Shown here piece by piece: positions 1 to 12,425 of a stretch of 64,000 nucleotides of DNA. This DNA is from Maea johnstoni (lineage: Eukaryota > Annelida > Polychaeta > Spionida > Magelonidae). A program made the translations under genes and the position numbers. The DNA is taken from positions 30,005,909 to 30,069,908 of the forward strand of contig OZ012699.1 of the NCBI GenBank assembly GCA_963942565.1. The letters run 5' to 3'. Below the pieces are notes generated by a model. It saw only the letters and a list, made by a program, of their open reading frames with translations. It did no database searches and had not been told where the DNA came from. Positions within the stretch are counted from its first letter, which is position 1. Every line of letters starts with the position of its first letter.

Positions 1-119
1 CCAATTTTTTCCAACTTCTATGTCCTGTATCATCCTGATATGACCCATGAATAGATTGTGCTTTAAGTTTTGAAAAGTGCAGGAGTTGCTGCAAATGTTA
101 GTATTTGTACATGACTTCC

Positions 120-840
120 TCTTGTAAGGCGGCACCTAACTCAGGAATTTATAAATACTAGGAAATGAACTTTAAATACTAAGAATTGTTAAACATTTTC
201 AAATACTAATAAATCAATTTGAAATATAATAAATGATTTTCTTGAATGTATTAATCAATTTCAAATATTTATAAATCATGACTGAATTTACAAATACAAG
301 AATTGACTGTTAATACTAGAAAATTATTTATTTATACCAGAAAATGTACTATTTGCATCATTCATTTTCTAGTATCTATAAATGATTTTCTATATTTTAT
401 ATAATTGCGGCCAATTACAAATGCTAGAAAATTATTTATAAATACTAGAAAATGATTCATTAGTATTAGAGAACCATGCACATTCATAAATACAAATCAA
501 TCATTTCCTAGTATTTATCAATGATTTTCATGCATTCAGAAATGATTTTCTAGTATTTATAAATTATTTGCTACTATTTGTAAATACTGCATTTACAAAT
601 ACAAGAAAATTATAAATAAAAAAAGAATTATTAATATTAAGAAATGCCTTCTTAATATTTATCAATGGAGGTTATTTTGTATTAGAAAATCAATTAAAAT
701 ATCAGAAATAATTTTCTAGCATTTATAGTTATTTTTTAATATTTGTAAATCATTCATTAATATTTGTAATTATTTATAAATATTAATAAATATTAGAAAA
801 TATTAGAAAATGCTTAATAAGCTTTCAAAATGCTTGCAAT
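120..840. repeat. AT-rich degenerate palindromic repeat
   Basis: The stretch is built from diverged copies, in both orientations, of a short motif around AGTATTTATAAATACT, which is its own reverse complement, alternating with AGAAAAT/ATTTTCT. Spacing is irregular at roughly 20-30 bp. No coding potential is seen. It may be an old palindromic satellite or the AT-rich interior of a larger element. Confidence 0.6.
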
Positions 841-1428
841 ATCTGGCCACACTAATTGAGTAATTCATTCAAGGAGATTTTTAATTGTATTAAACCAGCT
901 AAGGATTAACATTGACATGCAACTGAAGTTACAATCAGCGTCTATGTACAGGCAGAGAAATAGATCTCTATTCTACTCCCAGGTACAGGACATACAATTA
1001 AAATAATCAGCCTGCAGGTCTGAGGCAGCCTCGGATAAAACGCATATGTATGACTGAATTCCATCGACAAGAATACGTTTCTTGATATTACTATCAAATC
1101 AATTTTAAAAGAAAGTACCTGAATTCAATTATTCCTTGAAATTTCTCAAATTATAGTAATCAACGATTATCAAATCGTAGTTTTAAAGCTGCACGGCTAT
1201 TCACACAGTATAAAATCGTATACAATGAAAATAAATCACGGCAAAATGGTCATTTCGAATGTGTTTTCCTGTGGTAAAACTAGAAATATAGCCATGATCA
1301 TGTTTAAAAGCATGAGAATCCCGCTGAGGGAAATCCCGAGATGACGTCATGGAGCTCTGACCTTCCCGCTAACTTCCTTCCTCCGTTATTGGAGAGTACC
1401 AGGTTCAGCCGACTCTTCTTTAAACACA
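841..1428. other. Spacer with a palindromic CRE
   Basis: No gene is recognised. A perfect cAMP-response-element palindrome (ATGACGTCAT) lies at 1341-1350 and a CCAAT box in reverse (ATTGG) near 1388, just before the first block of the composite satellite. This could be a fragment of a promoter, but no transcript can be argued from the sequence. Confidence 0.35.
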
Positions 1429-2791
1429 ACCTTCAGAAACTTGCGCCTGCGTGACCGGATGTACTAAATAATACTTCCGTTTTCGCGCGTGAGACCACAT
1501 TGTTGGCACCTCAAAACTTTTCTGGTACATATACAGATTGAATGTATACATTGTATCTACATACGTACACACACGTACGTTACATGAATGCTCGCTTGCG
1601 CTAGCTGCACTTCGTGCAGCAGCGCTGGCGCGCTCGCTAATATGATGCTGGCATGGCCAGGAAGCGAGCGCGAAGCTTCGGATGATTTCATTTTGTTCTG
1701 ACCATAAGAAATCGCATACATTTACTATGATTTCAACCCGTCGCAAAATCATCATTTTGTAACAGATTTAAGAGAGCAATTAAAAGCTAGTAGAACGAAT
1801 TGTGAGGTTTTGAAATTTGAAACCTGGCGAGTAATTTATTTTTGCCGTAAACATTGAGTCCATCAGGGTGGCAACTTTTCCGGCTACTAAAGATGTCATA
1901 AAACTCACTAAGATTTCAACCTTTCCCAGAATCTTCATTTTGCTACAGATTTAAAAGCAAATAAAAGATTTAAAAGAGAAGCATGTAGTGGATATTGTGG
2001 TGATTCTAACGATCTACACCGCATTAAAATTTACCCACGGAAATGCGTTGCTTCGAATGATTTCATTTCATACTGACCAAAAATAGCATGGGTTGAGCGA
2101 ATAAAAAATTGCATAAAAATTACAGCAATTTCAACCATTCGTAAAATCGCTATTTCTCATTAGAGTTGAAAGCCAATTAAGAAGCATGTAAAGGAAATTA
2201 TGTCAGATATAACGATTTAAATTACATTAAAATTGACCCACGGAAAGGCGTAGTTTCGTATGATTTCATTTCCTACTGACCAAAAGATAGCATTGAGATT
2301 GAGCGTAAAAAATGGTATCAAAATTACAACGATTCCAACCTGTCGCAAAATCTTTATTACTCAACAAATTTGAAAGCAAATTGATAAGCATGTAGAGGAA
2401 ATTGCGACCGTTTTGACCATTTAAACCGCATTAAAATTGACCCATGGAAAGGCGTAGTTTCGGATGATTTCATTTCATACTGACCAAAAGATAGCATTGA
2501 GATTAAGCGAAAAAAATTGGCATTAAGATTACAACGATTTCAGTCTGTTGCAAAATCTTCATTTCTGAACAGATTTGAAAGCCAACTACAAAGCATGTTG
2601 ATGAAATTGTGGCGGTTCTAAGGTGTTAAACTGTATTAAAATTAACCCACGGTAAGGCGTAGCTTCGGATGATTTTATTTCATACTGACCAAAAGATAGC
2701 ATAGATTCAGCGAAACAAATTGGCATAGAAATTACTAAGATTTCAACCTGTTGGAAAATCTTCATTTCTCAACAGATTTGAAAGCAAACTG

Positions 2792-3271
2792 TATGTATTG
2801 TATTGTATGTTTATTGACGAAAAAAAAGAGTTTTTACAAAGTCATACAAAACAAAATACATATGTAACAACACATGAAACAAATAGCTTATTCAGCCGAG
2901 CAAATATGTTAACTAAATCAAATAACTTAGACGACTTAAATAACTGAAGTACAGAACAGCCATTAAGTAAAAAATAAAAGAAGAAACGAAACAACCAAGA
3001 AACGAGGTGGTTGACATAACTAACATACAGAGGAACAGAAAAGTAAGCTTTTTACTTAAGCCATAGCATACCCGCTTAAGGCCAGGCAGAGGAAGTAGAA
3101 AAGAACACATGACAATTATAAACACAAAATTAAAAAAGAAGGGAAAAGAAAGTTTATATATATAAGGTAAGATAGTTAAGTTATTTATGGATACATTATG
3201 TACATTCGAAAGGAGCAGAACCAGTATTTACTCATGAAGGAAGGTTAAGCTGTTATTTTTATCATTATTTT
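2792..3271 (-). mobile_element. LINE 3'-end fragment inserted in the satellite
   Basis: The sequence interrupts a 204 bp unit: satellite sequence stops at about 2791 and resumes with GAGAAGCATG at about 3272. Read on the minus strand it ends in CAATAAAC followed by an (ATACA)n tail, as the 3' ends of some CR1/L2-type LINEs do. It has no usable reading frame. The length and tail support a 5'-truncated retrotransposed copy; the clade is uncertain. Confidence 0.55.
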
Positions 3272-4055
3272 TGGAGAAGCATGCATATGAACAAGGCGGT
3301 TCTAACGATTTAAACCACATTAAGATTGACCCACGGAAAGGCGTAGCTTTGGATGATTTCATTTCATACCGACCAAAAGATAGCATAGATTCATCGAAAA
3401 GAATCGGCATAAAAATACAACAATTTCAACCTGTCGCACAATCTTCATTTCTTAACAGATTTGAAAGCGAATTGAGAAGCATGTAGAAGAACTTGTGGCG
3501 GTTCTAACGATTTGAACTGCATTAAAATTGACCCACTGAAAGGCGTGGGTTCGAGTGATTTCATTTAATACTAAGCAAAAGATGTTAGATTCAGCGAAAA
3601 GAATTGGCATAAAAATTACAACGATTTCAACCTATCGCGAAATCTTCATTTCTCAACTGATTTGGAAGCAAACTGAGAACCATGTAGAAGAACTTGTGGC
3701 GGTTCTAACGATATAGACTGCATTAAAATTGACCCACGGAAAGGCGTAGCTTGGGATGATTTCATTTCATACTGAGCAAAAGATAGTATAGATCGAGTGA
3801 AAAAAAATGCAATAAAAATTACTACGATTTCAACTTGTCGCAAAATCTTCATTTCTCAACAGATATGACAGAGAATCTCGGGACAAGTATAATAGATTGT
3901 GGCAGTTTTAACGATACAAACCACATTAAAATCGACGCATGGAAAGGCAAGTTATTGTTACAGTGAACATATAGCTTTCCCCCTTGCCTTTCCCCGCTGA
4001 AATACCGGTATTCATGTACGTCGCGTACTTGTTACTTTGTTTCACAGTTGCGCGT

Positions 4056-4256
4056 GGTGACTGATCATCAAACAAACGCTATGTTGATACAATTTAACGG
4101 AGACAGTCCACATTTATTACGTGTCAGACAAAGCAATGTTCAAATCATGACAGGATCTGGCGGCAAAATGTGCTCTTAAAGCAAAAGGTGATGTCCATTT
4201 CCCAGACTTCCCTGAAAATCACGCATGCGTCACCGGATGTACCAAAAAGGTACTTC
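4056..4256 (+). pseudogene. Diverged copy of the block's coding-like segment
   Basis: This is a third, more diverged copy of the segment seen at 7067-7255 and 8893-9081. The central peptide CALKAKGDVHFPDFP can still be read in one frame, but the ends differ from the other copies and no continuous frame spans the whole segment. Confidence 0.45.
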
Positions 4257-5505
4257 CGTTTACGCGCGCGGGACCTCATTGTTGGCACCTCAAAACTTTT
4301 CTGGTACATATACAGATTGAATGTATACATTGTATCTATATACGTACACACACACGTTACATGAATGCTCGCTTGCGCTAGCTGCACTTCGTGCAGCAGC
4401 GCTGGCGCGCTCGCTAATATGATGCTGGCATGGCCAGGAAGCGAGCGCGAAGCTTCGGATAATTTCTTTTTTTTCTGACCATAAGATTGATTACATATCA
4501 GATTACTACGATTCCAACCTGTCGCAAAATAATCATTTTTAACAGGTTTAAGAGAGCAGTAAAAGGCTAGTAGTCCGAATTGTGAACTTTTGAAATTTGA
4601 AACATGGCGAATAATTTATTTTAGCCGTACACATTAAGTCCTGTACTGTGGCAATTTTTCCCGCTACTAAAGTTGTCATAAAACTTACTATTAGATTTCA
4701 ACCTTTCCCAGAATCTTCATTTCGCTACAGATTTGAAAGCAAATTGATAAGCATGTAGAAAAAATTGTGGCGATCCTAACGATCTACACCGCATTAAAAT
4801 TGACCCACGGAAAGGTGTAGCTTCGGATGATTTCATTTCATACTGACCAAAAGATAGCATTGAGATTGAGCGAAAAAAAATGGCATAAAAATCACAACGA
4901 TTTCATCCTGTCGCCAAATCTTCAATTTCAACAGATTTGAAAGCAAATTGAGAAGCATGTAGAGTGAATTGTGGCGGTTCTAACGATTCAAACCGCATTA
5001 AAATTGACCCATGGGAACGGGTAGACTCGGATGATTTGATTTCATACTGACTAAAAGATAGCATAGATTGAGCGAAAAGATTGGCATGAAAATTACGACG
5101 ATTTCGACCTAACGCAAAATCTTCATTTCTCAACAGATTTGAAAGCAAGTTGAGAAGCATATAGAGGAAATTGTGGTGGTTCTAACCAATTAAATTGCAT
5201 TAAAATTGACCACGGAAAGGCGTAGCTTCGGATGATTTTATTTCATACTGACCAAAAGATAGCATAGATTGAGCGAAAGAAATTGGTATAAAAATTACAA
5301 CGATTTCAACCTGTCGCAAAATCCTCATTTCTCAACTGATTTAAGAGCAAATTGTAATGCATGTAGAGGAAATTGTGACTATTCTAATGGTCTACAGTGC
5401 ATTAAAATTGACCCACGGAAAGGCGTAGCTTCTGATGATTTCATTTCATACTGACCAAAAGATAGCATTGATTGAGCGAAAAAAATGGCAGAAAATTTAC
5501 AATTT

Positions 5506-6860
5506 CAATTTGCGAAATGAGGATTTTGCGACAGGTTGAAATCGTTGTGGTTTTAATGCGAATTCTTTTTGCTAATTCTGTGCTATATTTTAGTCAGTAT
5601 GTACTGGAATCATCCGAGATTACACGTTTCCGTGGCTCAATTTCAATGCGGTTTAAATCGTTTGAACCGCTACAATTCATTCTACATGCTTCTCAATTTG
5701 CTTTCAAATCTGTTGAGAAATAAAGATTTTGCGACAGTTTGAATCGTTGTAGTGTGAAGGCCAATTTTTTTCGCTCAATCTATGTTAGCTTTTTGTCAGT
5801 ATGAAATGAAATCATCCGAAGCTAGTCGCCTTTCCGTACGCGTTAGTCAATTTAAATGCTGTTTAAAACGTTAAAACTGCCACAATTTCCTTTACATGCT
5901 TCTAAATTTGCTTTCAAATCTGTTGAGAAATGAAGATATTGCGACAGGTTAAAATCGTTGCAATTTTGATGCCAATTTTCTCGTTCAATCTATGCCTTCT
6001 TTTGGTCAGTATGAAATGAAATAATCCGAAGCTACGCCTTTCCATTAGTCAATTTCAATGCAATTTGAATCGTTAGAATCGTCACTGTTTCCTCTACATG
6101 CTCCTCAATTTGCTTTAAAATTGACCCACGGAAAGGCATAGCTTCTGATGATTTCATTTCATACTGGCCAAAAGATAGCATTGATCGAGCGAAAAAAATG
6201 GCAGAAAATTTACAACAATTTCAACCTGTCCCTAAATCTTCCTTACTCAACAGATTTAAAAGCAAATTGAGGAGCATGTAGAGGAAATAGTGACGATTCT
6301 AACGATTTAAACTGCATTGAAATTGACTAATGGAAAGGCGTAGCTTCGGATTATTTCATTTCATACTGACCAAAAGATAGCATAGGTTGAACGAAAAAAT
6401 TGGCATCAAAATTGCAACGATTTCAACCTGTCGCAATATCTTAATTTCTCAACAGATTTGAAAGCCAATTTAGAAGCATGTAAAGGAAATTGTGGCGGTT
6501 TAACGATTTAAACCGCATTTAAATTGACTAACGGAAAGGCGACAGCTTCGGATGATTTCATTTCATACTGACCAAAAGCTAACATAGATTGAGCGAAAGA
6601 AATTGGCCTTCACACTACAACGATTTCAACCTGTCGCAAAATTTTTATTTCTCAACAGATTTGAAAGCAAATTGAGAAGCATGTAGAAGGAATTGTGGCG
6701 GTTCAAACGATTTAAACCGCATTGAAATTGAGCTACGGAAACGCGTAATCTCGGATGATTCTAGTTCATACTGACTAAAAAGTAGCATAGAATTAGCAAA
6801 AAGAATTGGCATTAAAAAAACCACGGCGATTTCAACCTGTCGTAAAATCCTCATTTCGCA
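5506..6860. repeat. ~600 bp-arm inverted repeat inside the satellite
   Basis: The satellite runs in reverse orientation from about 5506 to 6115 and then forward again. The reversed segment matches 6255-6860 as reverse complement at high identity, including private variants such as GGCCTTCACACTACAACG (about 6605) and its complement (about 5743). The 6116-6225 spacer is a direct copy of the unit just before the inversion (about 5398-5505). The arms are therefore recent relative to the array. Confidence 0.8.
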
Positions 6861-7066
6861 ACAGATTTGAAAGAGAATTAAACGGCAGGTGGAATGAGTT
6901 ATGGCTGTTTTAATGCTCTAAACCGCATTAAAATCGAGCCTCAGAAAAGCGAGTATTCATAAATCTATTTTAACTGTTCAACATATCGTCCTGAACATCG
7001 TCACCGTGTCGGCTCTCCCCGACGTCGCGTGAGCATGATTGTTACTTTGTTGCGTAGTTTCGCGTG

Positions 7067-7255
7067 ATGTCTGATCAAAACGCTCTTCTGATATAATTTA
7101 AAGTGAACAGTCCATACTTATTACGTGACAATGCAATGTTCAAAGCATGGAAAGATCTTGCGGCAAAATGTGCCCTTAAAGCAAAAGGTGATGTTCATTT
7201 CCCAGACTTCCCTTCAGACTTCAGAAACTTGCGCCTGCGTGACCGGATGTACTAA
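7067..7255 (+). pseudogene. Coding-like segment of the satellite block (63 codons)
   Basis: A frame starting at ATG 7067 and ending at TAA 7253-7255 contains protein-like sequence such as FKAWKDLAAKCALKAKGDV and HFPDFPSDFRNLRLRD, with one internal TAA codon. The copy at 8893-9081 has the same start, frame and stop and a different internal stop, so the ancestral sequence was probably an open exon. The Trp-Lys-Asp-Leu-Ala spacing after a Leu-Ile-Gln-Phe start loosely resembles MADF/SANT-like DNA-binding domains found at the start of some transposases. That is inference only. No other part of such a protein is present. Confidence 0.45.
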
Positions 7256-8892
7256 ATAATACTTCCGTTTACGCGCGTGAGGCCACATTGTTGGCACCTC
7301 AAAACTTTTCTGGTCCATATACAGATTGGATATATACATTGTATCTATATACGTACACACACACGTTACATGAATGCTCGCTTGCGCTAGCTGCACTTCG
7401 TGCAGCAGCGCTGGCGCGCTCGCTAATATGATGCTGGCATGGCCAGGAAGCGAGCGCGAAGCTTCGGATGATTTCACTTTTTTTGTTCTTGCAATAAGAT
7501 TAATTGTATAAAATTACTTCGATTTGAAAACAATTTTTAAGCATGCAGAAGGAATTGTGGCAGTTCTAACAATCCAAGCTGCATTATGACTCATGGAAAG
7601 CTTCTGATGATATCATGACCAAATGATAGCATACATTTTTGCAGTAAACATTGAGTCCATCACTGTGGCAACTTTTCGCACTACTAAAGATGGCATGAAA
7701 ATTACCAATATTTCAACCTATCGCCAAATCTTTCTTATAAAATTAATTAATTAGCAAGTAGAATGAATTGTGGCGGTTCTAATAATTTAAACCGCATTAA
7801 AATTGACCAACGGAAAGTCGAGTAATTCATTTTACCGTGAACTTTATTACGTGAGTTTACTATGGCAACTTTTACCGCTACCCTTTGCAAAATATTAATT
7901 TCGCAGAAGATTTAGATAGCAAACTGAGAAGCATGTAGAGGAAATTGTGGCGATTCTTACAATCTACAACGCATCAAAATTGACCCACGGAAAGGCGTAG
8001 CTTCGGATGATTTCATTTCATACTAACCAAAAGATGGCGTAGATTCAGCGAAAAAAATGGCATAAAAATTACAACAATTTCAACCTGTCGCAAAATCTTC
8101 ATTTCTTAACAGATTTAAAAAGCAAATTGGAAAGCATGCAGAAGAACTTGTGGCGGTTCTAACGATACAAACCGCATTAAAATTGACCCACGGAAAGGCG
8201 TAGCCTCGGATTATTTTCATTTCATACTGAACAATTAAGACAGCATAGAACGAGCGAAAAGAATTGGCATAAAAATTACAACGATTTCAATCTTTCGCAA
8301 AATCTTCATTTCTCAGCAGTTTTGAAAGCTAATTTAGAAGCATGTAGAAGAAATTGTGGCGGTTTTAACGATTTAAACCGCATTTAAATTGACCCACGGC
8401 AAGGCGACTAGCTTCGGATGATTTCATTTTATACTGACCAAAAGCTAACAGATTGAGCGAAAGAAATTGGCATTAACTCTACAACGATTTCAACCTGTCG
8501 CAAAATCTTTATTTCCCAACAGATTTGAAAGCAATTGTGGCGGTTCTAACGATTTAAACCGCATTTAAATTGAGCCACGGAAACGCGTAGCCTCGTATGA
8601 TTACAGTTCATAAATGACTAAAAGATAGCATAGAATTAGCGAAAAGAATTGGCATTAAAACCACAACGATTTCAACCTGTCGCAAAATCCTCATTTCGCA
8701 ACAGATTTGAGAGAGAATTAAACGGCAGGTAGAATGAGTTTTAATGATCTAAACCGCATTAAAATTGAGCCACGGAAAAGCGAGTATTCATAAATTTATT
8801 TTTACTGTTCAACATATCGTCCACCACCGTCACGGTGTCGGCTTTCCCCGACGTCGCGTGAGCATTGTTACTTTGTTGCGTAGTTTCGCGTG

Positions 8893-9081
8893 ATGCCTAA
8901 TCAAAACGCTCTTTTGATACAATTTAAAGAGAACAGTCCATACTTATTACGTTACAAAGCAATGTTCAAAGCATGAAAATATCTGGCGGCAAAATGTGCC
9001 CTTAAAGCAAAAGGTGATGTTTATTTCCCAGACTTCCCTTCAGACTTCAGAAACTTGCGCCTGCGTGACCGGATGTACTAA
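8893..9081 (+). pseudogene. Second copy of the block's coding-like segment
   Basis: ATG 8893 to TAA 9079-9081 spans 63 codons and aligns codon for codon with 7067-7255. It has one internal TGA at a position where the other copy has a sense codon. Several differences between the two copies fall at third positions or are conservative. The segment lies in the same place in both blocks, upstream of the GCTGCAC hairpin. Confidence 0.45.
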
Positions 9082-9251
9082 ATAATACTTCCGTTTACGC
9101 GCGTGGGACCTCATTGTTGGCACCTCAAAACTTTTCTGGTACATATACAGATTGGATATATACATTGTATCTATATACATACACACACACGTTACATGAA
9201 TGCTCGCTTGCGCTAGCTGCACTTCGTGCAGCAGCGCTGGCGCGCTCGCTA

Positions 9252-9862
9252 TCAAGTTTCTGTATGTAATTAATCAAAAGCTGATAAGAAACTGGGGGTC
9301 CGTCATATTCGTTGTCCTACAGGGCATTTTATGAAGAAAATGTGTCAATTTCGGGACTAAACACAAGGTTTCAGAATAAATACATAGCTTTCCTAATAAA
9401 ACAATCGTTCAAACCCATTTAACCATTCATAGTTGCTTAGAAGACCAACACATGGAATGGAAACCAGCCGGTCAACCTGAACATGCTAGCCTCAACCAGT
9501 GTCAATTAATAGTCGCTAATAGGTGCTCTGGGCACCCCCAGCAGGTGGTGGAGATAAGGTTTCTCTGTAATGTAATCGATGCGGGAGCACTGATTGGTCC
9601 TTGTTCCCACGTGACCTCGTGCTGCTGCCTTATCTGCTAGTCCTGGCATGAGGCTAGCATGTAACTATAGGGCATATAGTAATTGGTCTCTCGTTACATA
9701 TCCATTCTTTTCTTAATCCAAGATAGTTGGCAAAAGAAGAATTATTCGACGATATTTAGTCACTGATCAAGAAAACCGTTAAGACTAGATTGGCATTGTC
9801 ACTAGTGTACCCTTAATCAGGATGCATCACTCAGTTGGAAGTGCAATTGATGATGGGAGAGG
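9252..9862. other. Spacer, no gene seen
   Basis: The sequence is of mixed composition and has no convincing reading frame. The part around 9463-9600 is weakly similar to 11588-11700 (shared GGTCAACCTGAACA and TTTCTCTGTA), so the two flanks of the LINE at 9863-11436 may be old duplicates of one another. Confidence 0.3.
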
Positions 9863-11436
9863 ATGCCCCGCCCCCCTCCCTCACCCCTTCCTGCCGCCCC
9901 TAGCACACAGCAAGGCTGTGTTTTATCGCCCTGCTTATTTAGCCTGTTTTTTGATAGTTTATCTGATGAATCCAAGGCTTTAGGGAAAGGCGTCCCGCTC
10001 GACAATGAAAAGCTCTCCATACTTCTCTATGCAGACGACGTTGTTCTGCTGGCCGAAAGCGAGTCTGATTTACAGATTATGCTCGATGTCTTATCAAACT
10101 GGTGTAAAAGATGGCGTCTAGATATCAATGACACAAAAACACAAGTTATACATTTCAGAAACCCATCTAAAAAGAGGTCAGTTTTCCAGTTTTATTGTGG
10201 TGACCAAGAGCTCAAAACTGTTTCACAGTATAAATATCTGGGCCTTGTTTTTAATGAGTTTCATGATATGTCTCGCACTGCAAAATCTGTAGCTGCTTCG
10301 GCCAGTAGGGCATTAGGCCTCATAATTTCAAAGTTCTATGCTAATGGTGGCATGCCTTACACAGTGTTTACAAAGGTGTATGCGTCTCTTGTAGCACCAA
10401 TTATTGACTATGGTGCAGCAATATGGGGTTTGAAGGAGTACAGTTGTATAAACGCGGTACAAAATAGGGCATGCCGTGTGTTTTTGGGTCTAGGTCGGTA
10501 TGCTCCAAATGCAGGTGTTCATGGCGAGATGGGTTGGGTTTTACCATTCCATCGACAATGGATGAGCATATCTAGATTCCGTTGCCGTCTCTCAATTGAA
10601 CGAGGATCGACTTCCAAGAAAGGTTTTTAAATGGGCTCATAAACAAAATATAAAAAACACATGGCCCCTTAAGGTGGCTCAAGAGTATGAGAGCCTTGGT
10701 CTCCATAGACTCAATGATATTAACTTGGTAGTTGATTTCTCAGAAATTGGCCAAGAACTCTATGAAAAGCTTCTTAATGAGTGTATAGCTAAGTGGCATG
10801 CCATCTTAGACAGGGAAAATAATAATAAACTAAGAACTTATCGGTTATTCAAAAGAGAATTTTTGTCTGAATCATACCTAGAGATGCCAATTACTAGGAA
10901 GGAAAGGAAAGCGCTGGCTCAAATTAGATGTGGAGTTGCACCTTTGAGGATAGAAACAGGTCGCTGGGAGAAAACAAATAATCATAGAATTCCTAAAGAG
11001 GAGAGAGTATGCCTGAGTTGTTATAAACAAGGGTTTGTAGAAATTGAGTCAGAAGAGCACTTCCTGTTGCACTGTCGTCTCTCTGCGCTTAAATCTCACA
11101 GAGAAAACCTTTTAAGCAAGGCATGCACAATCCTGCCAACTTTTAATACCTTAAGTGATACTGATAAAATGGCGTTCTTATTGTCCAACTGTGATATCGT
11201 ATTTTTCAGTGCCAAAACCTGTTGCAAAATGCTTAATATCAGAACTGATGTATCAAGAATTGATTTTATGTAATATTAATATTTTTTGACAATGTATATC
11301 ATGTATTTATTGGTTGTATAGTCTCTCGTAGGTCAAATTTGACCGTCCATTGTTATTACTGTGTCATGTGTGTACAATTTTTTAATGGGTGAGACTTAAT
11401 AAAATTTTCTTATCTTATCTTATCTTATCTTACTAT
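9863..11436 (+). mobile_element. 5'-truncated LINE with reverse transcriptase
   Basis: The encoded product is the C-terminal half of a non-LTR retrotransposon ORF2. It starts within the RT domain (QGCVLSPCLFSLFFDSL, then catalytic LLYADDVVLLAESESDLQ at about 10018-10072), continues through the thumb (QYKYLGLVFN) and ends with a zinc-knuckle-like CysCys...HisCys motif (VCLSCY to EEHFLLHC, about 11010-11075). The stop is at 11271-11273. A frameshift near 10595 splits it into two frames, 9863-10630 and 10596-11273. Endonuclease and fingers are missing, so the copy is 5'-truncated and dead. The 3' UTR carries AATAAA near 11398 and ends in a (TATCT)n tail at about 11409-11434. The motifs fit the CR1/jockey/I side of LINEs; the clade is not resolved. 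Confidence 0.88.
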
Positions 11437-12255
11437 GGCGACTAGCCAGACCCCCCGGATAATACATCCGGAGCCTTAGATTATACATATTTTAGGTCAC
11501 TTATTGCAGTAAGAGCTAATATAGTAGTGCCACCGGGTGACAATATTCATAGCTTTTATCTCAGATGAAAAAATAAGTGGATATGAAACCTGCAGGTCAA
11601 CCTGAACAAGCTGGCTGCGACAAATAGCACAAAAGTGGTGTTCTGCGCATGTTTGTGTGCAAGTTTCTCTGTACGATTCAAGCCCTCATTGGTCTTTGTC
11701 TCTTATTTATCAAAGGTATATCTGTTTTACAGCTTTTTGAACTATTTATACATAGGTTCGTTAGCCCTAGGTGTATGGTCGTAGAGATATCTGGGTGCTC
11801 TGATATTTTTGCCATTAAAAGAATTGCCAAACGAAAAATAGTTTTGAGAAGATACGATTAGAATTAATCACGAGTGATACCACAAACCAGAGAGGTCTAT
11901 TTATAAATAGATTTTCCCTGCACAAACGGACCTGTTTGTATGTACATTGTGAACCGGCACATACCGGCACATGCTGGACATAAAAACGAATGGACATAAG
12001 CATGATAAGAGATCACAAAACGAACCCGCTGAACTTGAGACATTCAGTTCAATCACGAACTCGATCCACGATTAATTCAAGGTACAATGTTGTGTTTTTT
12101 GTTTTGTTTTTCATGTGGGGACATTCTTGAGGGGAGACTTGTTAACAAGAATCTCCAGGAGTGTCACTGGTCTTATTTAGAGACCACGTTAAATAGCAAT
12201 CGGACCATTTTATTCTAAGCATGGCAAAAGTGGGAAAGTAAACCCCTTCTTTTCA
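11437..12255. other. Spacer, no gene seen
   Basis: No gene is recognised. The sequence at about 11588-11700 is weakly related to 9463-9600 on the other side of the LINE. Small open frames here have no features of real proteins. Confidence 0.3.
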
Positions 12256-12425
12256 TAGACCCATGCCTGCAAGGGTCTATGGCTCGTAGACCCTTTGCGC
12301 ACATGGGTCTATGACTTAGGGAGCCTCGTAGAGCCATGTTGGACATGGGTCTATGAATTTTGCCGGTGTCAGGCGAAAACGCCCTATATGCGAAAACGCC
12401 CTAGTCGAAAACGCCCTACTTTTCA
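12256..12425 (+). repeat. Hairpin and GAAAACGCCCTA repeat, left copy
   Basis: The region holds repeated CATAGACCC/GGGTCTATG pairs able to form hairpins, then three copies of GAAAACGCCCTA spaced 14-16 bp apart (about 12374-12420). The same arrangement occurs in inverted orientation at 20695-20805. The two copies bracket 8.3 kb that includes the fold-back element and the Tx1-like LINE. Confidence 0.7.

Larger units (their letters stand above)
1429..9251. repeat. Composite satellite: ~204 bp unit plus a GC-richer block
   Basis: Tandem diverged copies of a ~204 bp unit fill most of this region. The landmark AACCTGTCGCAAAATC recurs at about 2337, 2542 and 2745, giving spacings of 203-205 bp. Other landmarks in each unit are CATTAAAATTGACCCACGG and GATGATTTCATTTCATACTG. 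Four copies of an unrelated block interrupt the array at about 1429-1690 (partial), 3950-4455, 6960-7480 and 8790-9251. Each block ends in a hairpin, GCTGCAC-TTC-GTGCAGC, within a GC-rich stretch. The pattern of a unique block plus internal tandem units resembles non-autonomous elements that carry a satellite core, but no defining termini were found. Confidence 0.8.
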
